Source: a bacterium (GTDB lineage: Bacteria > Bacteroidota > Bacteroidia > Cytophagales > Cyclobacteriaceae). Taken from it: a DNA stretch of 64,000 nucleotides. How positions within the stretch are numbered: the first letter of the stretch is position 1; each line of letters opens with the position of its first letter. The position numbers and the translations under genes are program-made. The notes under the pieces are model-generated. The model saw only the letters and a list, made by a program, of their open reading frames with translations, had not been told where the DNA came from and ran no database searches. The stretch lies in NCBI GenBank assembly GCA_024743255.1, contig JANSWY010000013.1, positions 1 through 64,000 of the forward strand, given 5' to 3'. Positions 45,313-54,365 of this stretch are shown piece by piece.

Positions 45313-45683
45313 TGTGATAATAAGTTATGTATTTTGTTTTTGATATCGGTCAATGTACAAATGGCGTGCCAAGAATTTCGGGTGTTGGAGAAATTATTCA
45401 ATTATTTAATGAAAAAATTCAATTATCATTTAAGTGATTCTTCTGTAAGTCTCAGAAAAACAGATTGTTACATGTTTTTATTTTTCAAGAAAAAATATTC
45501 ATGTTTTAGTGCAAAACTGATTTTGGGACGTAAGCCGAAAGGCTGAAATAAAAACTGGGCCTCACCAAAATACCTGTTCAACTCAAATTTCCCCTTTTCA
45601 TTCACACAGAAGCGTTGTATGCAATTAGTTTGAATATCTTGGATTTCAACAGCGGTAAACCTAAACCAATTCAACTATAAGCT
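45313..45683. other. Intergenic stretch without convincing gene
   Basis: Short frames on both strands exist here, but none has a signal, domain or promoter that supports it. The region must hold the promoters of the two divergent genes at its ends. No good TTTG/TAnnTTTG pair was found. Confidence 0.4.
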
Positions 45684-46085
45684 ATGGTAGGAAATTATAT
45701 TTCTCTAACCTCATTGGAACAGAGTAAAAAAGGAAATGCAGGTACATATTCCTCAAACATCAGGACTGTATTAAGTCCGGATTTAAACCTTGCAATTATA
45801 TCAGGAGATTTTTGTGATTCGAAATCAGTGTCTCAGTTAGAAAGGCTATTAGAAAGCATCAAGGCCCATCTAATTACTTCAGATCAGCTAACAATTCACC
45901 TTGCTCTTCAGAAAGTGGACCAAGACGCGATTGGTTTGCTCGTAGATCTGATTAGGATTTTGAATATAGGATCATTAATTGACAAAGCAATTTGCTTACA
46001 TTGGGTTACTTCAGATAACCCAGTGGTAAACAGGATAGGAGAGGAATTTCAAATGACATGTGCATTTGAATGGAGGAACCAATAA
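45684..46085 (+). CDS. Small SiaC/DUF1987-like regulatory protein
   Basis: The 133-residue protein has the alternating pattern of SpoIIAA/SiaC-like folds: RTVLSPDLNLAIISGDF (strand pair), SVSQLERLLESIKAHL (helix), DQLTIHLALQKVDQDAIGLLVDLIRIL, and the closing AICLHWVTSDNPVVNRIGEEFQMTCAFEW. DUF1987/SiaC proteins are phosphorylated partners in SiaABCD-type signalling. That assignment rests on pattern only, and no siaA/B/D genes are nearby. It has a terminator directly behind it, so it forms a single-gene unit. Confidence is fair for the gene, lower for the family. Confidence 0.65.
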   Translation: MVGNYISLTSLEQSKKGNAGTYSSNIRTVLSPDLNLAIISGDFCDSKSVSQLERLLESIKAHLITSDQLTIHLALQKVDQDAIGLLVDLIRILNIGSLIDKAICLHWVTSDNPVVNRIGEEFQMTCAFEWRNQ

Positions 46086-46087
46086 AA

Positions 46088-46114
46088 AAGGCTGACCAAC
46101 CCAGTCAGCCTTGA
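46088..46114. terminator. Bidirectional terminator
   Basis: AAGGCTGAC (46088-46096) pairs perfectly with GTCAGCCTT (46104-46112), preceded by an A run. It lies between the convergent small regulatory gene and permease module 2. Confidence 0.85.
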
Positions 46115-46131
46115 TTGTTGATGAATTGATT

Positions 46132-48729
46132 TCATTCTTTACCTATAGAGTCTACTGGATTAGCTCTTGCTGTAAATAATATCTTCGCTGAAACGGATAT
46201 AAGTACTACAGCCAGAGCAATACCACCTCCAACTAGTAGATAACTTAATTTTACGGTTGTATGGTAAGCAAAAACATTGATTACTTTAAGTGCTACAATG
46301 TAGGTTGTCACTAGGCCAAGTACAGCTGCTATACTATACAATATCAGATATTCCTTAAGTAAAAGGCTGAATAAGTTTGATACACCTGCTCCTAGTACCT
46401 TCCGGATTGCAATCATCTTTTGTTGCATTTTGGTTGAGTGAGAAACCAGACTATAAAGCCCCAGGGCTGCAAGGAAAATTGCCAGCACAGAAAAGAATAC
46501 AAACATCTTACTTACATTTCCTAATGTCTCAATATAGCTTCTGTCGAAATTATCTTCCAATAACTCAAATTGTATTGGTTCATTAGGGAAGGCGCTATTA
46601 AATGTATTATTCAAATAAGAAATGGTTTCTTCTCTTTTTCCAGAAACTTTGACTGATATCAAGCTATAGTTCAGTCCTTGGTTTCTCACAACAAGTCCCA
46701 TTGGTGGGATCTTCTTAAACATAGTGAAATCATTGAAGTCTTTTACCACACCAATTACATGGTATGTAGTGTTACCTGATTTCAATTGTTTACCAATTGC
46801 TTCATCCCAACTAAAATACTCTTTAGTAGTTTCGTTTATGATAATGCCATTAGATATGTCGGTAGAAAAAGACTTATCAAAAGTTCTTCCGGCTGTAAGC
46901 TCCAAACCATATGTCTCTATGAAATCTGTGTCCACACGATGAATTCTCAGCTTCACATGTTCAGTTTCATTATTATCCTGCCATTCCACTTGTAATGGGT
47001 CACTTCCAAAATAAGGACCGGACCCTGATAAACTAACGTTCTTGATATTACTGTTAGATAGTATTTCCTGTTTGATAGATTTTAATTTTTCATCTGAATT
47101 GCCACTTCCCAATGTGACGTAAGTTCTGGCGAGATCAAATCTGTCAAATCCGATATCTCTTGTTTCCAAAAAACTAATTTGCTCTGCGATTAATATCGAG
47201 GTGAAAATTAGTGGCATAGCTATGAATAGTTGAAAGGTAACAAGGACCTTTCGAGATATAGATTTTCTGCGCAGAGAAGAATTACCCTGAATGAGAGCAC
47301 TGATTTTGAGAGCTGACAGATAAAGAGTAGGATACAAACCTGTGATTATTCCTCCAAGCAAGGCAAATAAAAACACCTGACCAATAAATCCAGAACTGTT
47401 TATGATATCCAATTCTAGTGGCCTATTTACAATCAGGTTGTAATAGGGTAATATGAGGAAAGTAAGACCAAGTGCCAATACAAATCCAACAAGAGCAACA
47501 AGCAGTCCCTCTATCATAAATTGAATCGCGAAGCTACCTCTGGAACCACCCATCACTTTCTTAATGCCAATCTCCAGTTCTCTGTTGATTAATTCAGCAG
47601 AGGTGGAGTTCATGTAGTTTAAAGCGGTGATTAGGCTGGTAAATATTAGCACTATATAGAAGAGGTATATGATAGTTTTAGTACTACCTTTTCCTATTCC
47701 CCCTCGTACTTTTGCTGTGTCAAGATATACATCGGATAATGGCCTTAGTGAAAGTGTTTCAGTTTGATATGAATTTGGTTCAATGTGTTTTTCCAGAAAA
47801 TTTGAAACACGATCATCTACCAGCGATGCACTAGCGTTACGTTGTAACTGAATATAGCAAACACTTCCTCTTGAATCCCATGTTTTGAGGTTGTAATTGT
47901 GTAATCGGGTGATGGTGCTGAAGCTGAGAATGTAATCCATCACAAGGTGTGAATTATGTCGATAATCCTCAAAAACTCCAGTTACGACTACATCTAATTC
48001 TTTATTCAAATTAATCGTCTTGCCTAGATATTGGCCATTAGGAAAATACTTATGAGCCAGAGTCTTAGAAAGAACAATGCTTGATGGATTTTGTAATGCG
48101 CTTGTTTGATCACCTTCCAGAAGTTCTATTTCAAACATTTGTAAGAATCCATTATCAGCAAACAATCCAGACTTTTCATGCACAACCTGTTCTCCTAAGA
48201 CCATGTAATCCGCTGTTTTTCTCAAGTTAACAGCTGATTTAATTTCAGGTAATGTAGCTGCCAGTTCATTAGCTAAAGGGTAGGGGGTATTATCCCATGT
48301 TTCCTGAATTTTTTCACTTTTGAACTCCGTTTCAACTCTATAAATATTTGGGTTGAAAGAATCGTAAGAGGTTTCATAGTTGATATAAAGTAACATGAGC
48401 ATTATTGATACTAATCCAATAGTCAATCCACTGATGTTAATAAGAGAATGAGTGCGGTTACGATACAGCCGTCTGATCGCAACCAGGAAATTGAGTTTTG
48501 ACATACCTAAATAATTGAGTTTGAGACCTGAGTAAAGAAATCTTATCATCCTGGGACGAAAGAGTTTCAAGACTTCAGTTGTAAATATCCTACGGGCTTG
48601 TTTAATGCCTTTTTCCTCCACATTTTCATAAAAGAACTCCAACAAATCTCCTTCAATGTGATACCGCAGATCCCTGCGACAAAACCATCTGAAGAATTGA
48701 AGTACTAACCGTGGAGGTTTAGGGTTCAA
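46132..48729 (-). CDS. FtsX/MacB-type permease with N-terminal prefix domain (module 2)
   Basis: The 865-residue membrane protein is built like the product at 4104-6722. The prefix domain (about 1-75) begins MNPKPPRLVLQFFRWFC and has the IEGDLLEFFYE motif. The permease follows, with the first helix after MSKLNFLVAIRRLYRNRTHS. The periplasmic core, the central block ELEIGIKKVMGGSRGSFAIQFMIEG and the C-terminal block MIAIRKVLGAGVSNLFSLLLKEY are all present. No ATPase gene is adjacent. The start overlaps the stop of its padR gene by 4 bases (ATGA). Substrate unknown; stress-linked efflux is likely from the regulator. Confidence 0.9.
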   Translation of the reverse strand: MNPKPPRLVLQFFRWFCRRDLRYHIEGDLLEFFYENVEEKGIKQARRIFTTEVLKLFRPRMIRFLYSGLKLNYLGMSKLNFLVAIRRLYRNRTHSLINISGLTIGLVSIMLMLLYINYETSYDSFNPNIYRVETEFKSEKIQETWDNTPYPLANELAATLPEIKSAVNLRKTADYMVLGEQVVHEKSGLFADNGFLQMFEIELLEGDQTSALQNPSSIVLSKTLAHKYFPNGQYLGKTINLNKELDVVVTGVFEDYRHNSHLVMDYILSFSTITRLHNYNLKTWDSRGSVCYIQLQRNASASLVDDRVSNFLEKHIEPNSYQTETLSLRPLSDVYLDTAKVRGGIGKGSTKTIIYLFYIVLIFTSLITALNYMNSTSAELINRELEIGIKKVMGGSRGSFAIQFMIEGLLVALVGFVLALGLTFLILPYYNLIVNRPLELDIINSSGFIGQVFLFALLGGIITGLYPTLYLSALKISALIQGNSSLRRKSISRKVLVTFQLFIAMPLIFTSILIAEQISFLETRDIGFDRFDLARTYVTLGSGNSDEKLKSIKQEILSNSNIKNVSLSGSGPYFGSDPLQVEWQDNNETEHVKLRIHRVDTDFIETYGLELTAGRTFDKSFSTDISNGIIINETTKEYFSWDEAIGKQLKSGNTTYHVIGVVKDFNDFTMFKKIPPMGLVVRNQGLNYSLISVKVSGKREETISYLNNTFNSAFPNEPIQFELLEDNFDRSYIETLGNVSKMFVFFSVLAIFLAALGLYSLVSHSTKMQQKMIAIRKVLGAGVSNLFSLLLKEYLILYSIAAVLGLVTTYIVALKVINVFAYHTTVKLSYLLVGGGIALAVVLISVSAKILFTARANPVDSIGKE

Positions 48730-49070
48730 ATCGATGAGAATTTAAGATCAAGGATTACCTGTGGAATGGAATCCCACAATTGATTCCTCATTTCCTTGGT
48801 ACTCTCAAGTGCGTTCTTACCGGCAACTGTGATCTGGAAATACCTTTTAGGTCTTCCACCGCGTTCGTTAGTTACTTCTCCGTCTTGTGATGATAGATAA
48901 CCTTTCTTCTGGAGTCTGTCAAGGCAGGACTGCAAAGCGCCAATACTTACCTTTCTATCCATTTTAGTTTCAATCTCCTTTCTAATTGAAACACCATAAG
49001 CCTGACCATGTAGAATAGCCACTGCGAGTAATACTACCTCTTCGAATTCACCAATTTGATACTTTCCCAT
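48726..49070 (-). CDS. PadR-family transcriptional regulator (module 2)
   Basis: This 114-residue PadR protein has the same plan as the other two: IGEFEEVVLLAVAILHGQAYGVSI, KVSIGALQSCLDRLQKKGYL (recognition helix) and the wing NERGGRPKRYFQIT. It should repress the permease gene with which it overlaps by 4 bases. Two direct repeats lie just before it at 49072-49140, the nearer one including an AGGA ribosome binding site. These repeats are candidate operators. Module 3 ends 87 bases upstream. Confidence 0.93.
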   Translation of the reverse strand: MGKYQIGEFEEVVLLAVAILHGQAYGVSIRKEIETKMDRKVSIGALQSCLDRLQKKGYLSSQDGEVTNERGGRPKRYFQITVAGKNALESTKEMRNQLWDSIPQVILDLKFSSI

Positions 49071-49071
49071 A

Positions 49072-49138
49072 GTTAATTCCTATTTGAAGTATTGCAATTA
49101 TAAGGAGTATATAGGTTAATTCCTAATTGAAGTATTGG
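49072..49138 (-). promoter_or_regulatory. Direct repeats before padR 2, candidate operators
   Basis: GTTAATTCCTATTTGAAGTATTG and its near-copy, with A for T at one position, start at about 49073 and 49114, 41 bases apart. On the reverse strand each reads CAATACTTCAA then TAGGAATTAAC. The nearer copy overlaps the ribosome binding site of the padR gene. Confidence 0.45.
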
Positions 49139-49156
49139 TAATTTATTTTAAGCTTT

Positions 49157-51769
49157 CTATTCAGTTCTCAAAACGTTTGCTGGATTTGTGTTTGCTGCTT
49201 TTAAAGTCTGGTGACTGATTGTTGCAATAGCAACTAATAGCAGGGTTAGCCCAGCTGTAATACTTATCCACCAAGGCATGTCGATCCGGTAGGAGAAATT
49301 TTCCAACCACAGTTGGCCAAGAAAATAGATCAAAGGCCAGGCAATCAAATTGGCTATTAGTATTAGAGCCAGAAACTTTTTGGACAATACGAGTAGTATT
49401 TCCATAGATGAGGCACCTAACACTTTACGTATGCCTACTTCCTTGGTCTTAGCCTGAATGGAGAAAGCGACAAGTCCGTATAATCCCATACAAGCCAAAA
49501 TCATTGCAAGGCCACTAAATAGGTTGGTGAGCTTAGATAATTTTTCTTCCTGAATGTATAGATTTTGTATTCCGTCATTTAAGAAACTGACCTCAAAAGG
49601 GCTGGACTCCACTACGCTATGCCAATTCTTTTCCAAAATTCTTAAGGTTTCTGGCAAGTCCCCAGGAGCAACTTTTACAAGCATTAATTCAGTCGTTGTA
49701 AATGGCATTACAATAGCCATTGGAGATATTTTGGCATGCAATGAGTTAAAATGAAAATCTCTAACTACCCCAATTACCTTTCTTTCCTGACCTGTGAAAT
49801 TGAGTTTGGTTCCAATAGGGCTATTTAACTCCATTAGTTCCACTGCAGTTTCATTCAAAATGATAGCTGAAGAATCAGTAACAAAGTCTTTGGAAAAATA
49901 ACGACCTTCAACTAATTGTATATTTGTTAGGTCCAAGAAATCGTGATCGGTTTGATAATAGGCTAATTGAAACGCTTCATCTTCTGGAGCTCCTGATAGA
50001 CGTGCAGGCCCTGATGAACTACCACCATCAAAACTATGACTGCTCATTGAGACATGGTTTACTTGAGGGTTTTGTAGGAAGCGGTCTTTTAAAGCATTAT
50101 AGTATCTGCCCATGTCCTCTCTTAGCACCTTGATTTGGAGAATATTTTCCTTCTCAAATCCTAGATCTTTATTTTGAATGAATTTTATCTGAGATAGGAT
50201 TAAGAAGCTACCAGCGATCAGCACCACAGAAATTACAAATTGAAAGACCGTCAAGCTATTTCTTAATAGTAGACCCGTCCTCCCGGTTTTCAAATTGCCT
50301 TTTAAAGCAACAATTGGACTAAACCCTGAAAGAATAACGGATGGATATAATCCCGAGAGAATGCCAATTATTAAGGAGATTAATCCGAATATCGGAATTA
50401 AGTAAAGAAATGATTCAATGTCAGGTAATGTCAGACTTAGTTGTCTTTCAAGATATGGCTGTAAGGCTAAAACAATACAGATTGCAATTACCAGGCTAAT
50501 GGTGCTAACAACTTGTGACTCTACCAAAAATTGAGTGAATATTCTAGACCTGGCAGCTCCCATTGTCTTTCTTAATCCAATCTCTTTACCACGTCCCAAG
50601 GAGAGTGCAGTGGATAAATTAGTGAAGTTGAACCCTGCCATGACCAAAATAAGTATTGCAATAATCATAAGGCTATAAATAGTCGATTTATTGCCTGACC
50701 TGATGCATTCACCCACATTAGTAAAATGATTTGATCCCAGATAAATGGATGACAAAGGTTGAAGTTCTGCTTTTACCGAAATATTGGCTCTATTGAAATT
50801 CTCTTTATAAAGTTTTACGATTTGTTCATTGATGTTTGCTACATCTGTTTGTGACGATACCAGAGCATAGGTATGAAAGCCTGCCCAACTCCAACTGTTT
50901 AAATCCGCCAGATAGCCATCAGGAACTACAAAGGTTTCAAAGGACATAAGCATATCAAATGTGATATGAGAGTTGCCAGGAATAGAATGTAATACACCTG
51001 TAACAAGGAGACTTTTATTATTATCAAGAGTAACCGTTTTTCCCATTGGATTATCCTTCCCAAAGTATTTTAACGCCATTTCTTCGGTCATAACCAGGGA
51101 ATTGGGAGAACTTAGAGCAGTAGCTTTGTTTCCATATTTTAGCTCAAAATCAAAGATTTCAAGAAACGATGAATCAGCGTAAAACACGTTCCCCTGATTG
51201 AAAATTCTATCACCAACAGCATAAGTATGATCATCTGCATATCTGAGTCTGGTGACTTTTTCTATACCCGCAATATTACTTCTAATACCGGGAGCTAGAG
51301 CAGGAGGAGTTCTTGCCCAAAATATATTGCCTGAGGACCTTTCAAATGTATTAGTAACCCTGTAGATCCTATCGTGCTTGGTATGGAATTGATCAACAGA
51401 GAGTTCATTTTTCACAAAAAAGAATATTACCATGAAACTAGCCAGACCAAAAGCCAAGCCCAATGTATTGATAGTAGCATACGCCTTGTTATTCCAAAGC
51501 CCTCTAAGGGTAACTAACAGGTAATTTCTGATCATTGCAAGGTTGTTTGATTGAGTTGCTGTGTTTTGGTTCCTGGACAATGTAAACCGATTGATAAATC
51601 GAATCACATCAAGCCAATAATGCACATTTGACTTGAAACGTCCTTTTTCTTTATACCGAGCAACATAATTTTCATGTAAGTCTCCAAGAATTGTTTCGGA
51701 TAGCCGATCATTACAATACCATCTGAAAAACCGGTCAGCCAGTTTCGGGGGAGAGGGAGACTGTTTCAT
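49157..51769 (-). CDS. FtsX/MacB-type permease with N-terminal prefix domain (module 3)
   Basis: The 870-residue protein is the third of the same type. Its prefix (about 1-78) has SPPKLADRFFRWYCNDRLSETILGDLHENY. The permease begins at MIRNYLLVTLRGLWNNKAYA. The central block is EIGLRKTMGAARSRIFTQFLVESQ and the C-terminal block TKEVGIRKVLGASSMEILLVLSKKF. About seven transmembrane segments and two large extracytoplasmic parts are seen, as in MacB-like permeases, without a fused or adjacent ATPase. It overlaps its padR gene by 4 bases. The gene lies directly upstream of module 2 on the same strand, so these two modules are tandem. Confidence 0.9.
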   Translation of the reverse strand: MKQSPSPPKLADRFFRWYCNDRLSETILGDLHENYVARYKEKGRFKSNVHYWLDVIRFINRFTLSRNQNTATQSNNLAMIRNYLLVTLRGLWNNKAYATINTLGLAFGLASFMVIFFFVKNELSVDQFHTKHDRIYRVTNTFERSSGNIFWARTPPALAPGIRSNIAGIEKVTRLRYADDHTYAVGDRIFNQGNVFYADSSFLEIFDFELKYGNKATALSSPNSLVMTEEMALKYFGKDNPMGKTVTLDNNKSLLVTGVLHSIPGNSHITFDMLMSFETFVVPDGYLADLNSWSWAGFHTYALVSSQTDVANINEQIVKLYKENFNRANISVKAELQPLSSIYLGSNHFTNVGECIRSGNKSTIYSLMIIAILILVMAGFNFTNLSTALSLGRGKEIGLRKTMGAARSRIFTQFLVESQVVSTISLVIAICIVLALQPYLERQLSLTLPDIESFLYLIPIFGLISLIIGILSGLYPSVILSGFSPIVALKGNLKTGRTGLLLRNSLTVFQFVISVVLIAGSFLILSQIKFIQNKDLGFEKENILQIKVLREDMGRYYNALKDRFLQNPQVNHVSMSSHSFDGGSSSGPARLSGAPEDEAFQLAYYQTDHDFLDLTNIQLVEGRYFSKDFVTDSSAIILNETAVELMELNSPIGTKLNFTGQERKVIGVVRDFHFNSLHAKISPMAIVMPFTTTELMLVKVAPGDLPETLRILEKNWHSVVESSPFEVSFLNDGIQNLYIQEEKLSKLTNLFSGLAMILACMGLYGLVAFSIQAKTKEVGIRKVLGASSMEILLVLSKKFLALILIANLIAWPLIYFLGQLWLENFSYRIDMPWWISITAGLTLLLVAIATISHQTLKAANTNPANVLRTE

Positions 51770-52095
51770 AGTTTTCCAATGACTAATTCAGGAATCAAAT
51801 CCCATAGTTGGTTTCGAGCTTCTCGGGACTCTTTTAGGGCAGATTTTCCCGTAGCTGTTATACTGAAAAATCGCTTTCTGCGTCCGCCTCTTTCGGCTGT
51901 TGCTCCACCAATAGAAGATTGAACAAAACCTTTTTCCTCCAACCGATAAAGTGCTGTATGTACACTACTCATAGTTACCTTACGATTAAGCTTCTCTATG
52001 ATAGCATTGGTTATAGACAAGCCATACGCTTCATTATTTTGAGCAGCTACCAAAAGAAGAACGATTTCTTCAAACTCTCCAAGGGTGTATTTCAT
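51766..52095 (-). CDS. PadR-family transcriptional regulator (module 3)
   Basis: The 109-residue PadR protein shows LGEFEEIVLLLVAAQNNEAYGLSI, the recognition region KVTMSSVHTALYRLEEKGFV, and the wing ERGGRRKRFFSIT. It is coupled by a 4-base overlap to permease module 3. The upstream region has a -7-like TACATTTG (reverse strand, 52113-52120) within the inverted repeat TTTAC-N6-GTAAA, a likely place for autorepression. Ligand unknown. Confidence 0.93.
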   Translation of the reverse strand: MKYTLGEFEEIVLLLVAAQNNEAYGLSITNAIIEKLNRKVTMSSVHTALYRLEEKGFVQSSIGGATAERGGRRKRFFSITATGKSALKESREARNQLWDLIPELVIGKL

Positions 52096-52107
52096 TGTAA
52101 TTATTAT

Positions 52108-52123
52108 TTACCCAAATGTAAAA
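52108..52123 (-). promoter_or_regulatory. Candidate -7 box and operator of padR 3
   Basis: The reverse strand reads TACATTTG, a match to TAnnTTTG, lying inside an inverted repeat TTTAC-CCAAAT-GTAAA. A protein bound to the repeat would cover the -7 box. No -33 TTG was found at a fitting distance. Confidence 0.4.
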
Positions 52124-52195
52124 GATATGGTTAGAACGATGAAAAAGTACAAAAGGTTATGTTGTGTTACTTTTGTATAGCATTTATTCAGACTA

Positions 52196-53533
52196 TTATG
52201 ATTTCAACTCAGTCATAATCCGCCGATTGACAACAAGTGAAATCACACCTCCAAGTATGTAGGTAATGGCTAAACCAATAAAGATACCTGCAACTCCAGC
52301 AAAGTGCTTCCCAATTAGGATAGAAGGGAGGCCCAATACAAGCATCTGAACCACGATTATCATTGAAGCATGTAAAGGCTTTTGAATCGTATTTAAATTA
52401 CTGTTGATAATACTTAGTATACCTTGTAAACCAAAACCGGCAGGAACTATCCAAAGAAACAATTGAACTGTCTGGATGACTTCTTCATTCTTATTGAATA
52501 TTTCAGCAATTGGGTATGATACTAGTGCCAGAATACCCCAGGAAAACAACCCCCAGCCAAATGAAAACCAGCAGCTTACTCGAACAGATTCTTTAACCCG
52601 GTCCAATCTGCCCTTTCCCAGATTTTGACCAACAAAAGGACCGATGGATGCGGCTAAAGCAAAAACTATACTGCTGGCCAAAAATTCGATTCTACTTCCA
52701 ACACCAAATGCAGCAACGGCAAATTCCCCATAGCTAGCCAGAAGCGCAGTAATTATTCCTGTAGCAACTGGAACAACTAACCTTGCCAAACCAGATGGAA
52801 GGGCTATAAACAAGATGCTTTTCCAACAACCTATCAAAACCTCCTTAGTAGGTATTTCAAATGTGATAAGCCTTTCTCTTTTGATCAAAATGTAAAAAGA
52901 GAGTACCATTGTCAGAGCTCTCGAGATTGCAGTAGCAATTGCTGCCCCTTCAAGACCTAGGGCTGGGAGACCGAGATATCCAAAAATAAGGATAGGGTCC
53001 AGGATTGCATTTACTATCACAGCAAAAAGCATAATATATGTAGGAGTTTGTGCGTCTCCAGTTGATCTGATAGCACTATTACCAACAAATGGGACAGAGA
53101 CAAAAAATAAGGCGAAATACCAGATATGCAGGTATTCAGCAGCCAAAACAGCTGATTCACCCTCGGCTCCTAATAAACGTAATGTAGGAACAACTGTGAA
53201 TGAACCGATGATAACAAAAATACCTGTAAGTAGGAGTGTCAGAAAAATGCTATCTGAGGTTTCCCTTGCGGCCTTTTTCCTGTCTTCTTTTCCAATGGAT
53301 TTGGCAATTAAAGCTGTTGCACCAATACCAATTCCCTGTATGATACTGAATATGACCATGATTATCGGGAATGTGAAGGTGAGGGCCGCAAGTTCCGTTT
53401 TTCCCAGCTTGCCAACAAAATAAGTATCGACCAAATTGAAAGCCACCATGCTAATGATACCAAGCATCATTGGCAAGGTAAGTTGTATAAGTCTTCTAGG
53501 AACACTTCCTTCAGTGAGGTTTTTACTGCTCAT
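52196..53533 (-). CDS. MATE-family efflux transporter
   Basis: The 445-residue inner-membrane protein has twelve hydrophobic segments and the MATE pattern in both halves: LIQLTLPMMLGIISMVAFNLVDTYFVGKLG at the start of the first and WKSILFIALPSGLARLVVPVATGIITALLA at the start of the second. It also has ALTFTFPIIMV and GVGSRIEFLASS. MATE proteins export drugs or cationic metabolites in exchange for Na+ or H+. It stands alone, 100 bases before padR module 3 on the same strand but without coupling. The start follows the typical MSSKNLTEGSVPRRL. Confidence 0.94.
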   Translation of the reverse strand: MSSKNLTEGSVPRRLIQLTLPMMLGIISMVAFNLVDTYFVGKLGKTELAALTFTFPIIMVIFSIIQGIGIGATALIAKSIGKEDRKKAARETSDSIFLTLLLTGIFVIIGSFTVVPTLRLLGAEGESAVLAAEYLHIWYFALFFVSVPFVGNSAIRSTGDAQTPTYIMLFAVIVNAILDPILIFGYLGLPALGLEGAAIATAISRALTMVLSFYILIKRERLITFEIPTKEVLIGCWKSILFIALPSGLARLVVPVATGIITALLASYGEFAVAAFGVGSRIEFLASSIVFALAASIGPFVGQNLGKGRLDRVKESVRVSCWFSFGWGLFSWGILALVSYPIAEIFNKNEEVIQTVQLFLWIVPAGFGLQGILSIINSNLNTIQKPLHASMIIVVQMLVLGLPSILIGKHFAGVAGIFIGLAITYILGGVISLVVNRRIMTELKS

Positions 53534-53721
53534 AAATCAAGGGCAAAGTAGTTCTTGTAATATAGCTGTTAGCTTCTAATTTAATGCAAACTCATATGTA
53601 GAAACATAAGTACTATGTATACCTGGACATATTTTTTGAGAAGACTGATTTCTATATATGACCACTTTTTTCCGCTGAGAATTAAATCTCATTACTCAAC
53701 AAAAATTGGATTAGATTTAGC

Positions 53722-54054
53722 TTAACTCTTAGCCCCGGATGCCGGTGTGCCCCAACGTAACAGTAACCCTACTACTGAGATAAAAATAATTACCAATTGA
53801 ATGTAGCCAATATGGTAGACAGTAATTACGACATTGTTAAACAGTATGACTATATCAAAGTTTTTGTTGGCTAGTTTGTTGTTGAATTTTATTACTCTTA
53901 CCAAATTGAGAATCCCAACTACAACAAAATAGTGTAAAAATGTACCTAAAGTTATGTTCTTACTGATGACTAAATAACCTCCGCCTATCGTAAACAAAAG
54001 CCCATTAAGTAGAAATATCAGTTTGACTATGAGACTTTTTGTTTGTGAATTCAT
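53722..54054 (-). CDS. Small membrane protein, unknown
   Basis: The 110-residue product has three to four hydrophobic segments (about 8-28, 36-55, 65-83, 85-100) with a basic stretch KFNNKLANKN between them. It resembles no family I can name. The tail LLLRWGTPASGAKS is polar. It lies between the MATE gene and the tRNA fragment, with no obvious partner. Composition and length are compatible with a real gene. Confidence 0.55.
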   Translation of the reverse strand: MNSQTKSLIVKLIFLLNGLLFTIGGGYLVISKNITLGTFLHYFVVVGILNLVRVIKFNNKLANKNFDIVILFNNVVITVYHIGYIQLVIIFISVVGLLLRWGTPASGAKS

Positions 54055-54113
54055 CAGCTATATTCAGGTTCAAGATTTATTACCAACGTTGTGATATTCA
54101 TCCCACCACAGGA

Positions 54114-54149
54114 ATAAAAAAAGCCCTCAGAAATTATCTGAAGGCTCTT
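54114..54149 (-). terminator. Terminator behind the tRNA fragment (reverse strand)
   Basis: AGCCCTCAGA and TCTGAAGGCT (about 54122-54145) form a stem with one mismatch. Read on the reverse strand it is followed by a run of T. It would end a reverse-strand tRNA transcript whose 5' part is now missing. Confidence 0.6.
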
Positions 54150-54155
54150 AAGTTC

Positions 54156-54180
54156 GTCGGGGTGGCAGGATTCGAACTGC
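54156..54180 (-). pseudogene. tRNA 3'-end fragment (tRNA-Pro-like), possible attachment site
   Basis: On the reverse strand the bases read GCAGTTCGAATCCTGCCACCCCG, the T loop and acceptor 3' strand of a tRNA, best like tRNA-Pro. The bases that should hold the rest of the tRNA are unrelated, and one T-stem base is missing. Ends of this kind are left where site-specific integrases insert into tRNA genes. Two direct GGGCAC repeats lie at 54232-54248. Confidence 0.6.
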
Positions 54181-54365
54181 CCTCCCTTATATCTTGATTT
54201 TCAATATTTTACCAATACAATTTCAGTAGAGGGCACTGAATCGGGCACATACTTTTTGAGCCTTATTACATTAAATATAGTAAAACACAGTGTCATATTG
54301 TAGGACCAGATATAATGAAAGAATATCGGTCAAAAATTATTTCTAACTATTAAGAATACTATAAC

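Noticed and set aside
45334-45674. Short frames on both strands between the barrel gene and the small regulatory gene
   Set aside because: No signal, domain, promoter or coupling supports them.
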